The notes beneath the pieces were generated by a model, which was not told the DNA's origin, did not search any database, and saw nothing but the letters and a program-made list of their open reading frames with translations. From assembly GCA_947474275.1 (NCBI GenBank), contig CANJHY010000002.1, positions 15,035-79,034 on the forward strand: DNA of 64,000 bases, read 5' to 3'. Origin of the DNA: PALSA-1004 sp947474275 (lineage in GTDB: Bacteria; Pseudomonadota; Gammaproteobacteria; Burkholderiales; SG8-41). This document shows positions 16,485 to 24,467 of this stretch, piece after piece (the stretch's first letter is position 1; each line of letters opens with the position of its first letter). Made by a program: the position numbers and the translations under genes.

Positions 16485-17543
16485 ATGAAGAAATACAAAA
16501 TCGCTTACATCCCCGGCGATGGCATCGGCAAGGAAACCGGGCCCGAGGGCGTGCGCGTGCTGGAAGCTGCGGCGCGTAAATTCGGTTTCGAACTGCAGTT
16601 CGACGAATACGACTGGAGCTGCGACTACTACGCGAAGCACGGCCGCATGATGCCGGAGGACGGTCTTGAGCAGGTGCGCAAACACGACGCGGTATTTTTC
16701 GGCGCGGCAGGCTGGCCGGCGACGGTGCCCGACCACATTTCGCTGTGGGGGCTGCTGATTCCCTTCCGCCGCAATTTCCAGCAGTACGTGAACCTGCGGC
16801 CGGTGCGCCTGATGCCGGGCGTCAAATGCCCGCTCGCCGGCCGCAAGCCGGGCGACATCGATTTCTGGGTGGTGCGCGAAAACAGCGAAGGCGAATACTC
16901 GTCAATCGGCGGGCGCATGTACGAAGGCACCGAAAATGAATTTGCAACCCAGCAGGCGATCTTCTCGCGGCGCGGCACCGACCGCATCATGCGGTTCGCA
17001 TTCGAACTCGCGAAAAAGGGCACAAAAAAGCACGTCACTTCCGCCACCAAGTCGAACGGCATTTCAATCTCGATGCCTTATTGGGACGAGCGCTTCAAAT
17101 TAATGTCAGCGCAGTATCCCGACATCAAGACCGACCAGTATCACATCGACATTCTGACTGCGCATTTCGTGATGCATCCCGACTGGTTCGACGTCGTTGT
17201 CGGCTCCAACCTGTTCGGCGACATCCTCTCCGACCTCGGGCCCGCCTGCACGGGAACGATAGGCATTGCGCCGTCGGCCAACATCAATCCGGAACGTGAA
17301 TTTCCGTCGCTGTTCGAACCCGTGCACGGGTCGGCGCCCGACATCTACGGCAAAGGCATCGCCAATCCAGTCGGCCAGATCTGGTCGGGCGCGATGATGC
17401 TCGAACACCTCGGCCATCCGGATGCGGCGAAAGCGATCGTCGATGCGGTTGAGGCTGTTCTGGTGGAAGGCCCGCGCACGCGGGACGTCGGCGGCAAGTC
17501 CGGCACCACCGATATGGGCAAAGCCATCGCCGACGCGTTGTAG
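16485..17543 (+). CDS. ttuC: tartrate dehydrogenase/decarboxylase or D-malate dehydrogenase
   Basis: 352 residues, beta-decarboxylating dehydrogenase family (isopropylmalate dehydrogenase fold). IAYIPGDGIGKETGPEG opens the protein. ISLWGLLIPFRRNFQQYVNL and RPVRLMPGVKCPL are typical of the TtuC/DmlA branch rather than LeuB. The metal site shows VVGSNLFGDILSDLG, and FEPVHGSAPDIYGKGIANPVG binds NAD. It oxidises tartrate or D-malate; which one is not decidable here. AAGGA precedes the ATG. It is monocistronic. Confidence 0.9.
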   Translation: MKKYKIAYIPGDGIGKETGPEGVRVLEAAARKFGFELQFDEYDWSCDYYAKHGRMMPEDGLEQVRKHDAVFFGAAGWPATVPDHISLWGLLIPFRRNFQQYVNLRPVRLMPGVKCPLAGRKPGDIDFWVVRENSEGEYSSIGGRMYEGTENEFATQQAIFSRRGTDRIMRFAFELAKKGTKKHVTSATKSNGISISMPYWDERFKLMSAQYPDIKTDQYHIDILTAHFVMHPDWFDVVVGSNLFGDILSDLGPACTGTIGIAPSANINPEREFPSLFEPVHGSAPDIYGKGIANPVGQIWSGAMMLEHLGHPDAAKAIVDAVEAVLVEGPRTRDVGGKSGTTDMGKAIADAL

Positions 17544-17545
17544 CG

Positions 17546-17827
17546 TCAGTAGCGCCGCTCGGCTTTGGGTTCCTCGCCGGGGCCGTAGAAGCGCTTGTCC
17601 TGCATTTCGCCGTTGAGAAAAAAGACCACGATGGTGCCCTTGTCGCCGCGCCATTTGCTTTGCGTGCTGGTGTAGTTCTCATCCTGCACCTTGACCGTGG
17701 TGTTGCGCGACTCGCTGGCGATGCCGAGTATGGTGGCGACCTGCGCCTCCTTCAGGCCGTCGGTGATCTTGGCGTAATTGGCCTCGGTGACTTTCGAGCT
17801 GCACGCGGCGAGCGCCGCGAATCCTCC
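17546..17827 (-). pseudogene. DUF3862-like lipoprotein, 5' end lost
   Basis: About 93 codons from GGFAALAACSSKVTEANYAK onward read as the tail of a lipobox (LAAC) plus a SmpA/DUF3862-like domain: ITDGLKEAQVATILG, KWRGDKGTIVVFFLNGEM and DKRFYGPGEE. The hydrophobic core and basic start of the signal peptide are missing: upstream codons give polar sequence and no ATG or ribosome binding site. The break adjoins a very AT-rich stretch (about 17930-18010), so the 5' end may have been replaced. Export is unlikely as it stands. Confidence 0.5.
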
Positions 17828-18050
17828 CCGTGACTGCCGGATCGATCGATAGCGCCACCTGTGCGTGCCTATGTGTGGGCCCTGTTGCTTTTCCGCAACG
17901 CCGCTAACGTGCTGTAACTCCTTGATAGTCAAAAACAAAGTTAAGGTATCACTTTCAATTAATACAATAACCAATTGTTTATTAATATTTATTATTTTTA
18001 TAACTCATTGCGAGCGTGAATTAGCCCTCATAAGTCTTTGTCCTGAAAAC

Positions 18051-18066
18051 AGAAAACTGGTTTTCT
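18051..18066. promoter_or_regulatory. palindrome upstream of the dcw promoter
   Basis: AGAAAAC-TG-GTTTTCT is a perfect 7-bp-arm inverted repeat ending 4 bp before the -35 hexamer of the mraZ promoter. Its place suits an operator or activator site. No known regulator is assigned. Confidence 0.35.
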
Positions 18067-18070
18067 ACGC

Positions 18071-18123
18071 TTGACCGTGCGACACGTTTTTCATATAGTG
18101 GGCGACGGTGGGAAAAAGTGGGA
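18071..18123 (+). promoter_or_regulatory. dcw cluster promoter with MraZ operator
   Basis: TTGACC (18071-18076), 17 bp, TATAGT (18094-18099) is a near-consensus sigma70 promoter. Three direct repeats of TGGGN follow at 18099-18103, 18109-18113 and 18119-18123, separated by 5-nt spacers. This 10-bp-phased array is the known MraZ binding pattern. The first repeat shares its T with the -10 element, so MraZ binding would block transcription of its own cluster. The leader to the mraZ start is about 55 nt. Confidence 0.88.
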
Positions 18124-18159
18124 AAAATCCCACTCCCGCACCTCATAAAAGGGGGAGTC

Positions 18160-18606
18160 GTGTTTCGCGGTGTAGCCCAGTTAAGTCTCGACAGCAAAGG
18201 CAGGCTCGCAGTGCCCTCGCGCTACCGCGAAGGGCTGCTGGTGCGCTGCGCCGGCCGGCTCGTCATCACGGCCGACCACGACAAGTGTCTGCTCGTCTAT
18301 CCGCAACCCGATTGGGAGCCGATCCAGCAAAAGCTGATGAGCCTCTCGAGCCTCAATCCGCGCATCCGCGATTTGCAGCGCCAGCTCGTCGGTTACGCCG
18401 AAGACACCGACATGGACGCGGCGGGCCGCGTGCTCATCTCGCCGGCGCTGCGCGACTTCGCCGCGCTCGGCAAAAGCGTCGTGCTCGTCGGGCAGGGCAA
18501 TAAATTCGAATTGTGGGACAAGGAAAAATGGGACCAGGTGCTCGAACGCGGCGCCGGTTTCAATGACGGAGATTTGCCGCCGGAACTGGAGGGCTTCTCG
18601 TTGTGA
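18160..18606 (+). CDS. mraZ: transcriptional regulator MraZ
   Basis: 148 residues, first gene of the dcw cluster. Two AbrB/SpoVT-like half-domains carry the family motif: SLDSKGRLAVPSRYRE (about 9-24) and DMDAAGRVLISPALRDFA (about 84-101). The GTG at 18160 follows a GGGGGAG ribosome binding site and gives the typical VFRGVAQLSLD start; the longer frame from 18118 reads through the operator repeats. It represses the promoter just upstream. Its stop overlaps the rsmH start as GTGA. Confidence 0.94.
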   Translation: MFRGVAQLSLDSKGRLAVPSRYREGLLVRCAGRLVITADHDKCLLVYPQPDWEPIQQKLMSLSSLNPRIRDLQRQLVGYAEDTDMDAAGRVLISPALRDFAALGKSVVLVGQGNKFELWDKEKWDQVLERGAGFNDGDLPPELEGFSL

Positions 18607-19541
18607 GCCTCGGCTCACACACCCCGGTATTGCTGCAGGCGGCGGTAGAAGGTTTGAGAGTGCGGGCGGACGGCGTTTACGTCGACTGCACGTTCGGCCG
18701 CGGCGGCCATAGCAGGGGGGTTTTGGCGCGGCTGGGAAAAGGTGGGCGTTTGATCGCGCTGGATCGCGATCCGGCGGCGATTGCAGCGCATGGGGACATC
18801 GACGATGAGCGGCTTCAACTTGTTCACAGCAGTTTCAGCGGTCTGCACGACGTGCTGCGCGAACGCGGCATCGCACAGGTCGACGGCATTCTGCTCGATA
18901 TCGGCGTGTCTTCGCCGCAACTCGACGATGGCACGCGCGGTTTCAGTTTTCGCGTCGATGCGCCGCTCGACATGCGCATGGATACGAGCCGTGGTACTAC
19001 CGCTGCCGGATGGCTGGCCAGCGCGGACGAGCAGGAAATAAGGGAGGTTATCCGCAACTATGGCGAAGAACGGTTTGCTAAGCAGATTGCAGCAGCGATT
19101 GTTGCAGCACGGGCGGGGCGCCCTGTCGCAACCACACGCGAGCTTGCCGGGATCGTGGCCAAGGCTGTCCGCACACGCGAGCCGGGGCAGGATCCAGCGA
19201 CGCGCACCTTTCAGGCTTTACGGATTCACGTCAATCAGGAGCTTGAAGAGTTGACCCGGGTCCTGCCTCAATGCGTCGCAGCACTGGCGCCTGAAGGGCG
19301 GCTCGTCGTGATCAGCTTTCATTCGCTCGAAGACCGTATCGTCAAACGCTTTCTGCGCGCGCATTCACAGCCGCCGCAGATGCCGGCGCGTTTGCCGTTG
19401 CGGGCCCGTGACTTGCCGCGGCCGCCGTTGAGCCTCATCGGCAAGTTGCAGCGCCCCGCGCACGACGAAGTCGCCGCCAATCCGCGTGCGCGCAGCGCCG
19501 TGATGCGGATTGCCGAACGCACCGGGGAGTTTTTCGCTTGA
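18603..19541 (+). CDS. rsmH: 16S rRNA (cytosine(1402)-N4)-methyltransferase RsmH (MraW)
   Basis: 312 residues. It modifies the base of C1402, the same nucleotide whose ribose RsmI methylates (both genes are in this window). SAM-binding motif VDCTFGRGGHSRGVL at about 28-42, LLDIGVSSPQLDDGTRGFSF, and FQALRIHVNQELEEL with ISFHSLEDRIVKRFL. The start is GTG, overlapping the mraZ stop by 4 nt; its stop overlaps the ftsL ATG. Confidence 0.96.
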   Translation: MSLGSHTPVLLQAAVEGLRVRADGVYVDCTFGRGGHSRGVLARLGKGGRLIALDRDPAAIAAHGDIDDERLQLVHSSFSGLHDVLRERGIAQVDGILLDIGVSSPQLDDGTRGFSFRVDAPLDMRMDTSRGTTAAGWLASADEQEIREVIRNYGEERFAKQIAAAIVAARAGRPVATTRELAGIVAKAVRTREPGQDPATRTFQALRIHVNQELEELTRVLPQCVAALAPEGRLVVISFHSLEDRIVKRFLRAHSQPPQMPARLPLRARDLPRPPLSLIGKLQRPAHDEVAANPRARSAVMRIAERTGEFFA

Positions 19542-19813
19542 TGGCGCGTCTGAATCTTATCCTGCTCGCGGTGCTGGTGGTCTGCGCGCTGTCGGTGGTG
19601 ACGTCGCAGCACAAGGCCCGCAAGCTCTATGTCGAATTGCAGAAGGAGCAGGATCTGGCGAAGCAGCTCGACGTCGAGTGGGGCCAGCTGCAGCTCGAGC
19701 AGAGCACGTGGGCGATGCACGCGCGCGTCGAAAAAATCGCCAGCGGGCAATTGATGATGCGTGTGCCGCCGGCCTCGCGCGTGCAGGTAGTGGCGCCGGA
19801 GACCGCGCAATGA
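19541..19813 (+). CDS. ftsL: cell division protein FtsL
   Basis: 90 residues with one transmembrane helix (LNLILLAVLVVCALSVVTSQ, about 4-23) and a periplasmic coiled coil (about 25-60, VELQKEQDLAKQLDVEWGQL), the FtsL architecture. It acts with FtsB and FtsQ to switch on FtsW-FtsI at the septum. The real start is the ATG at 19541 within TGATG, not the preceding TTG. The family is identified by topology and by its place between rsmH and ftsI. Confidence 0.9.
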   Translation: MARLNLILLAVLVVCALSVVTSQHKARKLYVELQKEQDLAKQLDVEWGQLQLEQSTWAMHARVEKIASGQLMMRVPPASRVQVVAPETAQ

Positions 19814-21540
19814 ACGCCGCCGCGCCCGGCATGGCGATGACGATGCCGGGATGGCGTTCGCGCGCGCTGCTCGTGCTGCTGCTCGCGGGTTTCGTCGTTT
19901 TGCTCGCGCGCGCGGTCTATCTGCAGGGACTGAACAGCGGTTTTCTGCAAAAAAAGGGCGACGCGCGCTATGGCCGCGTAATCAAGCTTTCCGCCACGCG
20001 CGGCATGATCACCGACCGCAATGGCGAGGTGCTGGCGATTTCGACGCCGGTCGAATCGGTGAAGGCGATTCCAGCCGACGTTGAAATCGTGCCGGCGCAG
20101 GCAAAACGCCTGTCGCAATTGCTGGAGGTCGAAGTGGGCGAGATTTCCAAACGCCTCGCCGATACCAGCCGCGAATTCGTCTACCTCAAACGGCATCTGC
20201 CTCCCGAGCAGGCTGCGAAAATCGTCGAGCTCAATGTGCCTGGCATATTTCTGGACCGCGAATTCCGCCGCTACTACCCGGGCAGCGACTACTTCGCGCA
20301 CCTGATCGGCTTTACCGACATCGACGACCTGGGCCAGGAAGCGCTCGAGCTCGCATTCGACAAGCAGCTCGCCGGCAAACCCGGCAGCCGGCGCGTGATC
20401 AAGGACCGCCTGGGGCGCATCGTCGAAGACGTCGAGAGCGTGCGCGCGCCGCAGCAGGGGCGCGATCTTGCGCTGTCGGTCGACGCCCGCATCCAGTACC
20501 TCGCTTACCGCGAACTGAAAAACGCGGTTGATGCCAATCGCGCCAAGGCCGGCGGCATCGTCGTGCTGGACGTGCAGACCGGCGAAGTGCTGGCGATGGC
20601 CAACCTGCCGTCGTATAACCCTAACAATCGCGGCAAACTCGAACCGCGGCGCATCCGCAACCGTACGGTGACCGATTTGTTCGAGCCGGGTTCGACATTG
20701 AAACCTTTCACGGTTGCCGCGGCCATCGAAAGCGGCAACTACAAGCCCGAAACCATCGTGCAGACCGGCTCGGGCCAGCTCGTCATCGGCAACGCGACCA
20801 TACATGATGCCCATCCCGGCGGCGCTTTGACGGTCGCGCAGGTCATCCAGAAATCGTCCAACGTTGGTGCTGCCAAGATCGCGCTTGCCATGCCGGCAGA
20901 GACGTTGTGGGACATCTTCAGCAATGTTGGCTTCGGTACGCAGCCGCGCTCGGGATTTCCCGGCGAGGTGTCGGGCAAGCTGCGCGCCCATGCGAGCTGG
21001 CGGCCGATCGAGCAGGCGACCATGTCGTATGGCCACGGCATCTCGCTGAGCCTGCTGCAACTCGCGCGCGCCTACCTCATATTCGCCAGCGACGGCGAAA
21101 TCAAGCCGGTGACGGTAGTAAAGCTTGACACGCCGGCCGTGGCCACCCGCATCATCTCTGCCGCCACGGCTCAGCAGGTGCGCCGGATGCTGGAACTCGT
21201 CGTGCTCCCGGGCGGTACCGCGCCGCGTGCGCAAATCACCGGCTACCGCGTGGCGGGCAAAACCGGCACTGCGCACAAACTCGATGGCGCGACCTACGCG
21301 CCGAACAAATACGTCTCGTCGTTCATCGGCTTCGCGCCGGCGTCGGCGCCACGCCTGATTGTCGCAGTGATGCTCGACGAACCGGGCGCCGGCCAGTATT
21401 ACGGCGGCACCGTCGCCGCGCCCGTGTTCCGCAACGTGATGGAGGGATCACTGCGCCTGCTGGGCGTCAAACCCGACGCGCCGCTCAACAACGTGGTGTT
21501 GCCGCCGCCCGACGCCCCGGAGGTGAAAGAAGAAGTATGA
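19810..21540 (+). CDS. ftsI: septal peptidoglycan transpeptidase FtsI (PBP3)
   Basis: 576 residues, class B penicillin-binding protein. A single transmembrane helix at about 17-33, then the pedestal domain with GMITDRNGEVLAIS, then the transpeptidase with the three active-site motifs: S295-T-L-K in FEPGSTLKPF, S349-S-N in KSSNVGAAKI, and K484-T-G-T in AGKTGTAHK. The ATG at 19810 overlaps the ftsL stop as ATGA; the longer in-frame extension from 19510 is spurious. It ends with a Pro-rich tail. Confidence 0.97.
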   Translation: MNAAAPGMAMTMPGWRSRALLVLLLAGFVVLLARAVYLQGLNSGFLQKKGDARYGRVIKLSATRGMITDRNGEVLAISTPVESVKAIPADVEIVPAQAKRLSQLLEVEVGEISKRLADTSREFVYLKRHLPPEQAAKIVELNVPGIFLDREFRRYYPGSDYFAHLIGFTDIDDLGQEALELAFDKQLAGKPGSRRVIKDRLGRIVEDVESVRAPQQGRDLALSVDARIQYLAYRELKNAVDANRAKAGGIVVLDVQTGEVLAMANLPSYNPNNRGKLEPRRIRNRTVTDLFEPGSTLKPFTVAAAIESGNYKPETIVQTGSGQLVIGNATIHDAHPGGALTVAQVIQKSSNVGAAKIALAMPAETLWDIFSNVGFGTQPRSGFPGEVSGKLRAHASWRPIEQATMSYGHGISLSLLQLARAYLIFASDGEIKPVTVVKLDTPAVATRIISAATAQQVRRMLELVVLPGGTAPRAQITGYRVAGKTGTAHKLDGATYAPNKYVSSFIGFAPASAPRLIVAVMLDEPGAGQYYGGTVAAPVFRNVMEGSLRLLGVKPDAPLNNVVLPPPDAPEVKEEV

Positions 21541-22997
21541 ACCTCCAGGCCCTCGATCAACTTCAGATAAAACGACTGGCCACAGACAGCCGGTGCATCC
21601 GTCGCGGCGATACTTTCGTCGCCTATCCGGGCGAGACGCAGGACGGGCGGCGCTACATCGCGCAGGCGATTGCGCGCGGCGCGAGTGCCGTGTTGTGGGA
21701 GAAACGCGGCTTCCGCTGGAACCCCGCATGGCGCGTGCCCAACGCCGGTGTCGCGCAACTGCGCGCGCGTGCCGGCATCATCGCCGGCCGCGTTTACGCA
21801 GAACCCAGCGCGCGGCTGTGGATGATCGGCGTCACCGGCACCAACGGCAAGACGACGTGCAGCCAGTGGATCGCGCAGGCGCTCAACCATTGCGGTACGC
21901 GCACCGCGGTGATCGGCACTCTCGGCTACGGCATGCGCGGCACGCTGCATCCGCTTGCCAACACCACGCCGGACGCCGTGTGGCTGCAGGCGCAACTTGC
22001 GAATTTTCTGCGGCGCGGCGCGCGCGCCGTGAGCATGGAAGTTTCGTCGATCGGGCTCGACCAGGACCGCGTTGCCGGCGTTGCGTTCGATGCCGCGCTC
22101 TTCACCAATCTCACGCGCGACCATCTCGATTATCACCGTACGATGCAGCGCTACCGGCGCGCCAAATTGAAGCTTTTCGAGGGCGAGTCGCTCAAGCACG
22201 CAATCGTCAATCTCGACGACGAATTCGGCGGCGAACTTGTTGAGCGGGTGCGGCGCCGCGGCTTGAGCGTGCTCGGCTACGGGTTCGGGCCCGGCAGCAA
22301 AGGCGCGCGCCGCGTGCCGCGCGTCAGTGGCGGCAATTACGCGGCGGGTGCCGGGGGCATGCAATTCGACGTGAAGACGCCGTGGGGACGCGCGACCGTC
22401 GAGAGTTCGATGATCGGCCGTCACAACGCCTCTAACCTGCTCGGCTCGCTGGCGACTTTGCTCGTGAGCGACATCAAGCTGAAAGACGCAGTGGCGACTC
22501 TCGGCGGCCTGAAGCCAGTGCCGGGGCGCATGCAAAAAATTGGCGGCGGTCGCCTGCCGCTGGCGGTGGTCGATTACGCGCACACGCCGGACGCGCTCGA
22601 GCAGGTGCTGCGCAGCCTGCGTGAACTGCTCTCCGGCGGGGACGCACGCCTCATCTGCGTATTCGGTTGCGGCGGCGATCGCGACCGCGGCAAGCGCCCG
22701 CTGATGGGGGCGATCGCTGCCCGGTTGGCGGACCGCGTCGTGATTACCAGCGACAACCCCCGCAGCGAGGATCCGCTCAGGATTATCGCCGACATCCGCA
22801 ATGGCGCGTGCGGCGATTGCATCGTTGAAGCCGACCGCCGGCGTGCGATCGGGCGCGCGTTGCGCGCGGCGCGGCGTGGCGACATCGTGCTGATCGCCGG
22901 CAAGGGGCATGAAAATTATCAGGAGATCGCCGGCGTCAGGGCGCAGTTCGATGATGTCGCGGTGGCGCGCGCGGCCTTGCGGAGATCTCAAACATGA
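21537..22997 (+). CDS. murE: UDP-MurNAc-tripeptide ligase MurE (meso-diaminopimelate adding)
   Basis: 486 residues. ATP site IGVTGTNGKTT (about 97-107); LSG-type central domain with SMEVSSIGLDQDRV and FTNLTRDHLDYHRTMQ, whose lysine in RRAKLKLF is the carbamylated one; C-terminal domain with the diagnostic DNPRSEDP motif that selects meso-diaminopimelate. An ATGA overlap joins it to ftsI and another to murF. The wall is therefore of the meso-DAP type. Confidence 0.97.
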   Translation: MNLQALDQLQIKRLATDSRCIRRGDTFVAYPGETQDGRRYIAQAIARGASAVLWEKRGFRWNPAWRVPNAGVAQLRARAGIIAGRVYAEPSARLWMIGVTGTNGKTTCSQWIAQALNHCGTRTAVIGTLGYGMRGTLHPLANTTPDAVWLQAQLANFLRRGARAVSMEVSSIGLDQDRVAGVAFDAALFTNLTRDHLDYHRTMQRYRRAKLKLFEGESLKHAIVNLDDEFGGELVERVRRRGLSVLGYGFGPGSKGARRVPRVSGGNYAAGAGGMQFDVKTPWGRATVESSMIGRHNASNLLGSLATLLVSDIKLKDAVATLGGLKPVPGRMQKIGGGRLPLAVVDYAHTPDALEQVLRSLRELLSGGDARLICVFGCGGDRDRGKRPLMGAIAARLADRVVITSDNPRSEDPLRIIADIRNGACGDCIVEADRRRAIGRALRAARRGDIVLIAGKGHENYQEIAGVRAQFDDVAVARAALRRSQT

Positions 22998-24403
22998 TGA
23001 GCGTAGCGCAGGCGGCACAGGCGCTCGGCGTGCAGTACACCGGTTGCGATGTGAAATTTAACGCGGTGAGCACCGACACCCGCGCGATCAAGCCCGGCGA
23101 CCTGTTCGTCGCGTTGCGGGGCGAGCGTTACGATGGGCACACGTTCCTCGCGCAGGCCGCGGCCGCCGGCGCGGTAGCAGCGATGGTCGAGCGCGCGAGC
23201 GACATCGATCTGCCGCAGATCGTGGTCGACGACACCACGCGCGCGCTTGGCCAGCTCGGCAACTACTGGCGCCGCCAGTTCAGTATACCGCTGGTCGCGG
23301 TGACAGGTAGCAACGGCAAGACCACGGTCAAAGAGATGCTCGCGTCGATTTTGCGCGAGGCATGCAACAAAACTCAATCCTCAATCCTCGATCCTCAATC
23401 CTGTGTACTGGCCACGCGCGGCAATCTCAACAACCACATCGGCGTGCCGCTGACGCTGCTCGAGTTGCGCAGCGCGCACCGCTACGCCGTGATCGAGATG
23501 GGGATGAACCACGCGGGCGAGATCAGTTACATCACGCGCCTGGCCGAGCCGGACGTTGCACTGATCAACAACGCTGGAGTCGCGCATATCGAGAATCTCG
23601 GTTCAGAGGAAGCCATCGCGCGCGCCAAGGGCGAGATTTTCGAGGGTTTGAAGCCGGGCGGTACCGCCATCATCAATGCCGATGAGCGCTTTGCGCAGTT
23701 GTGGCGCGATCTTGCGCAGGGCAAGCGGCAGATCGGCTTCGCGCTGCAAGCCAAGGCCGCCGTGACGGCAACCTGCAAGGTGCGCGAACTCGACAGCGAA
23801 ATCGTGCTCAGCACGCCGCTTGGCACGGCGCCTGCGGTGGTGCCTGCACCGGGTCTGCACAACGTGAAGAATGCGCTCGCCGCTAGCGCTGCCGCCATTG
23901 CGCTCGAAGTGCCGGCCGCAACGGTCGCGGCAGGGCTCGCGCGGTTCGGCGGCGTCAAAGGCAGGCTCCAGCGCAAGCGCGGACTGCAGGGCGCAACGCT
24001 GATCGACGATACCTATAACGCGAATCCCGATTCGATGCGCGCCGCGATCAGCGTGCTCGCGCGGGCGCCCGGTAAAACGCTGCTGGTGCTGGGCGACATG
24101 GGCGAACTCGGGCGCAACGCGATTGCCATGCACGCGCAGATCGGCGAATTCGCACGCGAGGCCGGCGTCGGGCAGCTCTTCACGCTCGGTGAATTGTCCG
24201 CGCACACGATGCGGGCGTTCGGCGCCGGCGCGCGCCATTTCACGCGCATCGAAGACTTGCTGGCTGAAATCGAAACCGTGTTGGCGCCGGATGTAACGGT
24301 GCTGGTGAAAGGCTCGCGCTTTATGCAGATGGAGCGGGTGGTCACCGCGTTCGCGGTGCCCCGAGAGGAGCGAGGGGAGAGGAGAGAGGTGGTAAAGCCA
24401 TGA
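22994..24403 (+). CDS. murF: UDP-MurNAc-tripeptide--D-Ala-D-Ala ligase MurF
   Basis: 469 residues. N-terminal domain with VSTDTRAIKPGDLFVALRGE; ATP loop AVTGSNGKTTVKEML (about 102-116); RGNLNNHIGVPLTLL; EMGMNHAGEI; LIDDTYNANPDSMRAA. Two oddities derive from repeats. Residues about 124-138 (CNKTQSSILDPQSCV) are encoded by four TCAATCC-like heptamers inserted ahead of the RGNLNN motif. The C-terminus (PREERGERREVVKP) is encoded by the left arm of a CGAGAGG array. Both keep the frame, so the enzyme is probably active. Confidence 0.95.
   Translation: MMSVAQAAQALGVQYTGCDVKFNAVSTDTRAIKPGDLFVALRGERYDGHTFLAQAAAAGAVAAMVERASDIDLPQIVVDDTTRALGQLGNYWRRQFSIPLVAVTGSNGKTTVKEMLASILREACNKTQSSILDPQSCVLATRGNLNNHIGVPLTLLELRSAHRYAVIEMGMNHAGEISYITRLAEPDVALINNAGVAHIENLGSEEAIARAKGEIFEGLKPGGTAIINADERFAQLWRDLAQGKRQIGFALQAKAAVTATCKVRELDSEIVLSTPLGTAPAVVPAPGLHNVKNALAASAAAIALEVPAATVAAGLARFGGVKGRLQRKRGLQGATLIDDTYNANPDSMRAAISVLARAPGKTLLVLGDMGELGRNAIAMHAQIGEFAREAGVGQLFTLGELSAHTMRAFGAGARHFTRIEDLLAEIETVLAPDVTVLVKGSRFMQMERVVTAFAVPREERGERREVVKP
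23374..23401 (+). repeat. four TCAATCC-type heptamers inside murF
   Basis: Perfect 7-nt periodicity: TCAATCC, TCAATCC, TCGATCC, TCAATCC at 23374, 23381, 23388 and 23395. The array lies in frame in murF, adding about a dozen residues to a loop after the ATP-binding helix. A related inverted pair occurs between corB and ypjD (50605-50683). Confidence 0.8.
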
Positions 24404-24450
24404 ACAGCCTTTTCAATACCGTCTCTCGCCTCTCGCCTCTCGCCTCTCCC
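24362..24450. repeat. heptamer hairpin, CGAGAGG family, murF/mraY junction
   Basis: Left arm (24362-24390) is G/A-rich with CGAGAGG-like units; right arm (24422-24450) is its inverted counterpart, built of CTCTCGC units at 7-nt period. About 31 nt separate them. The left arm encodes the murF C-terminus; the right arm fills the gap ahead of mraY. Confidence 0.75.
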
Positions 24451-24467
24451 GCAGCCGAGGTACTCCG

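Noticed and set aside
19627..21276. 549-codon frame on the minus strand
   Set aside because: Antisense to ftsI, whose motifs are complete; composition is that of a shadow in GC-rich DNA.
21399..23018. 539-codon frame on the minus strand
   Set aside because: Antisense to murE and the ftsI end; no recognisable motif.
23374..23401. Short tandem repeats as a possible CRISPR array
   Set aside because: 7-nt contiguous units with no spacers and no cas genes; not CRISPR.
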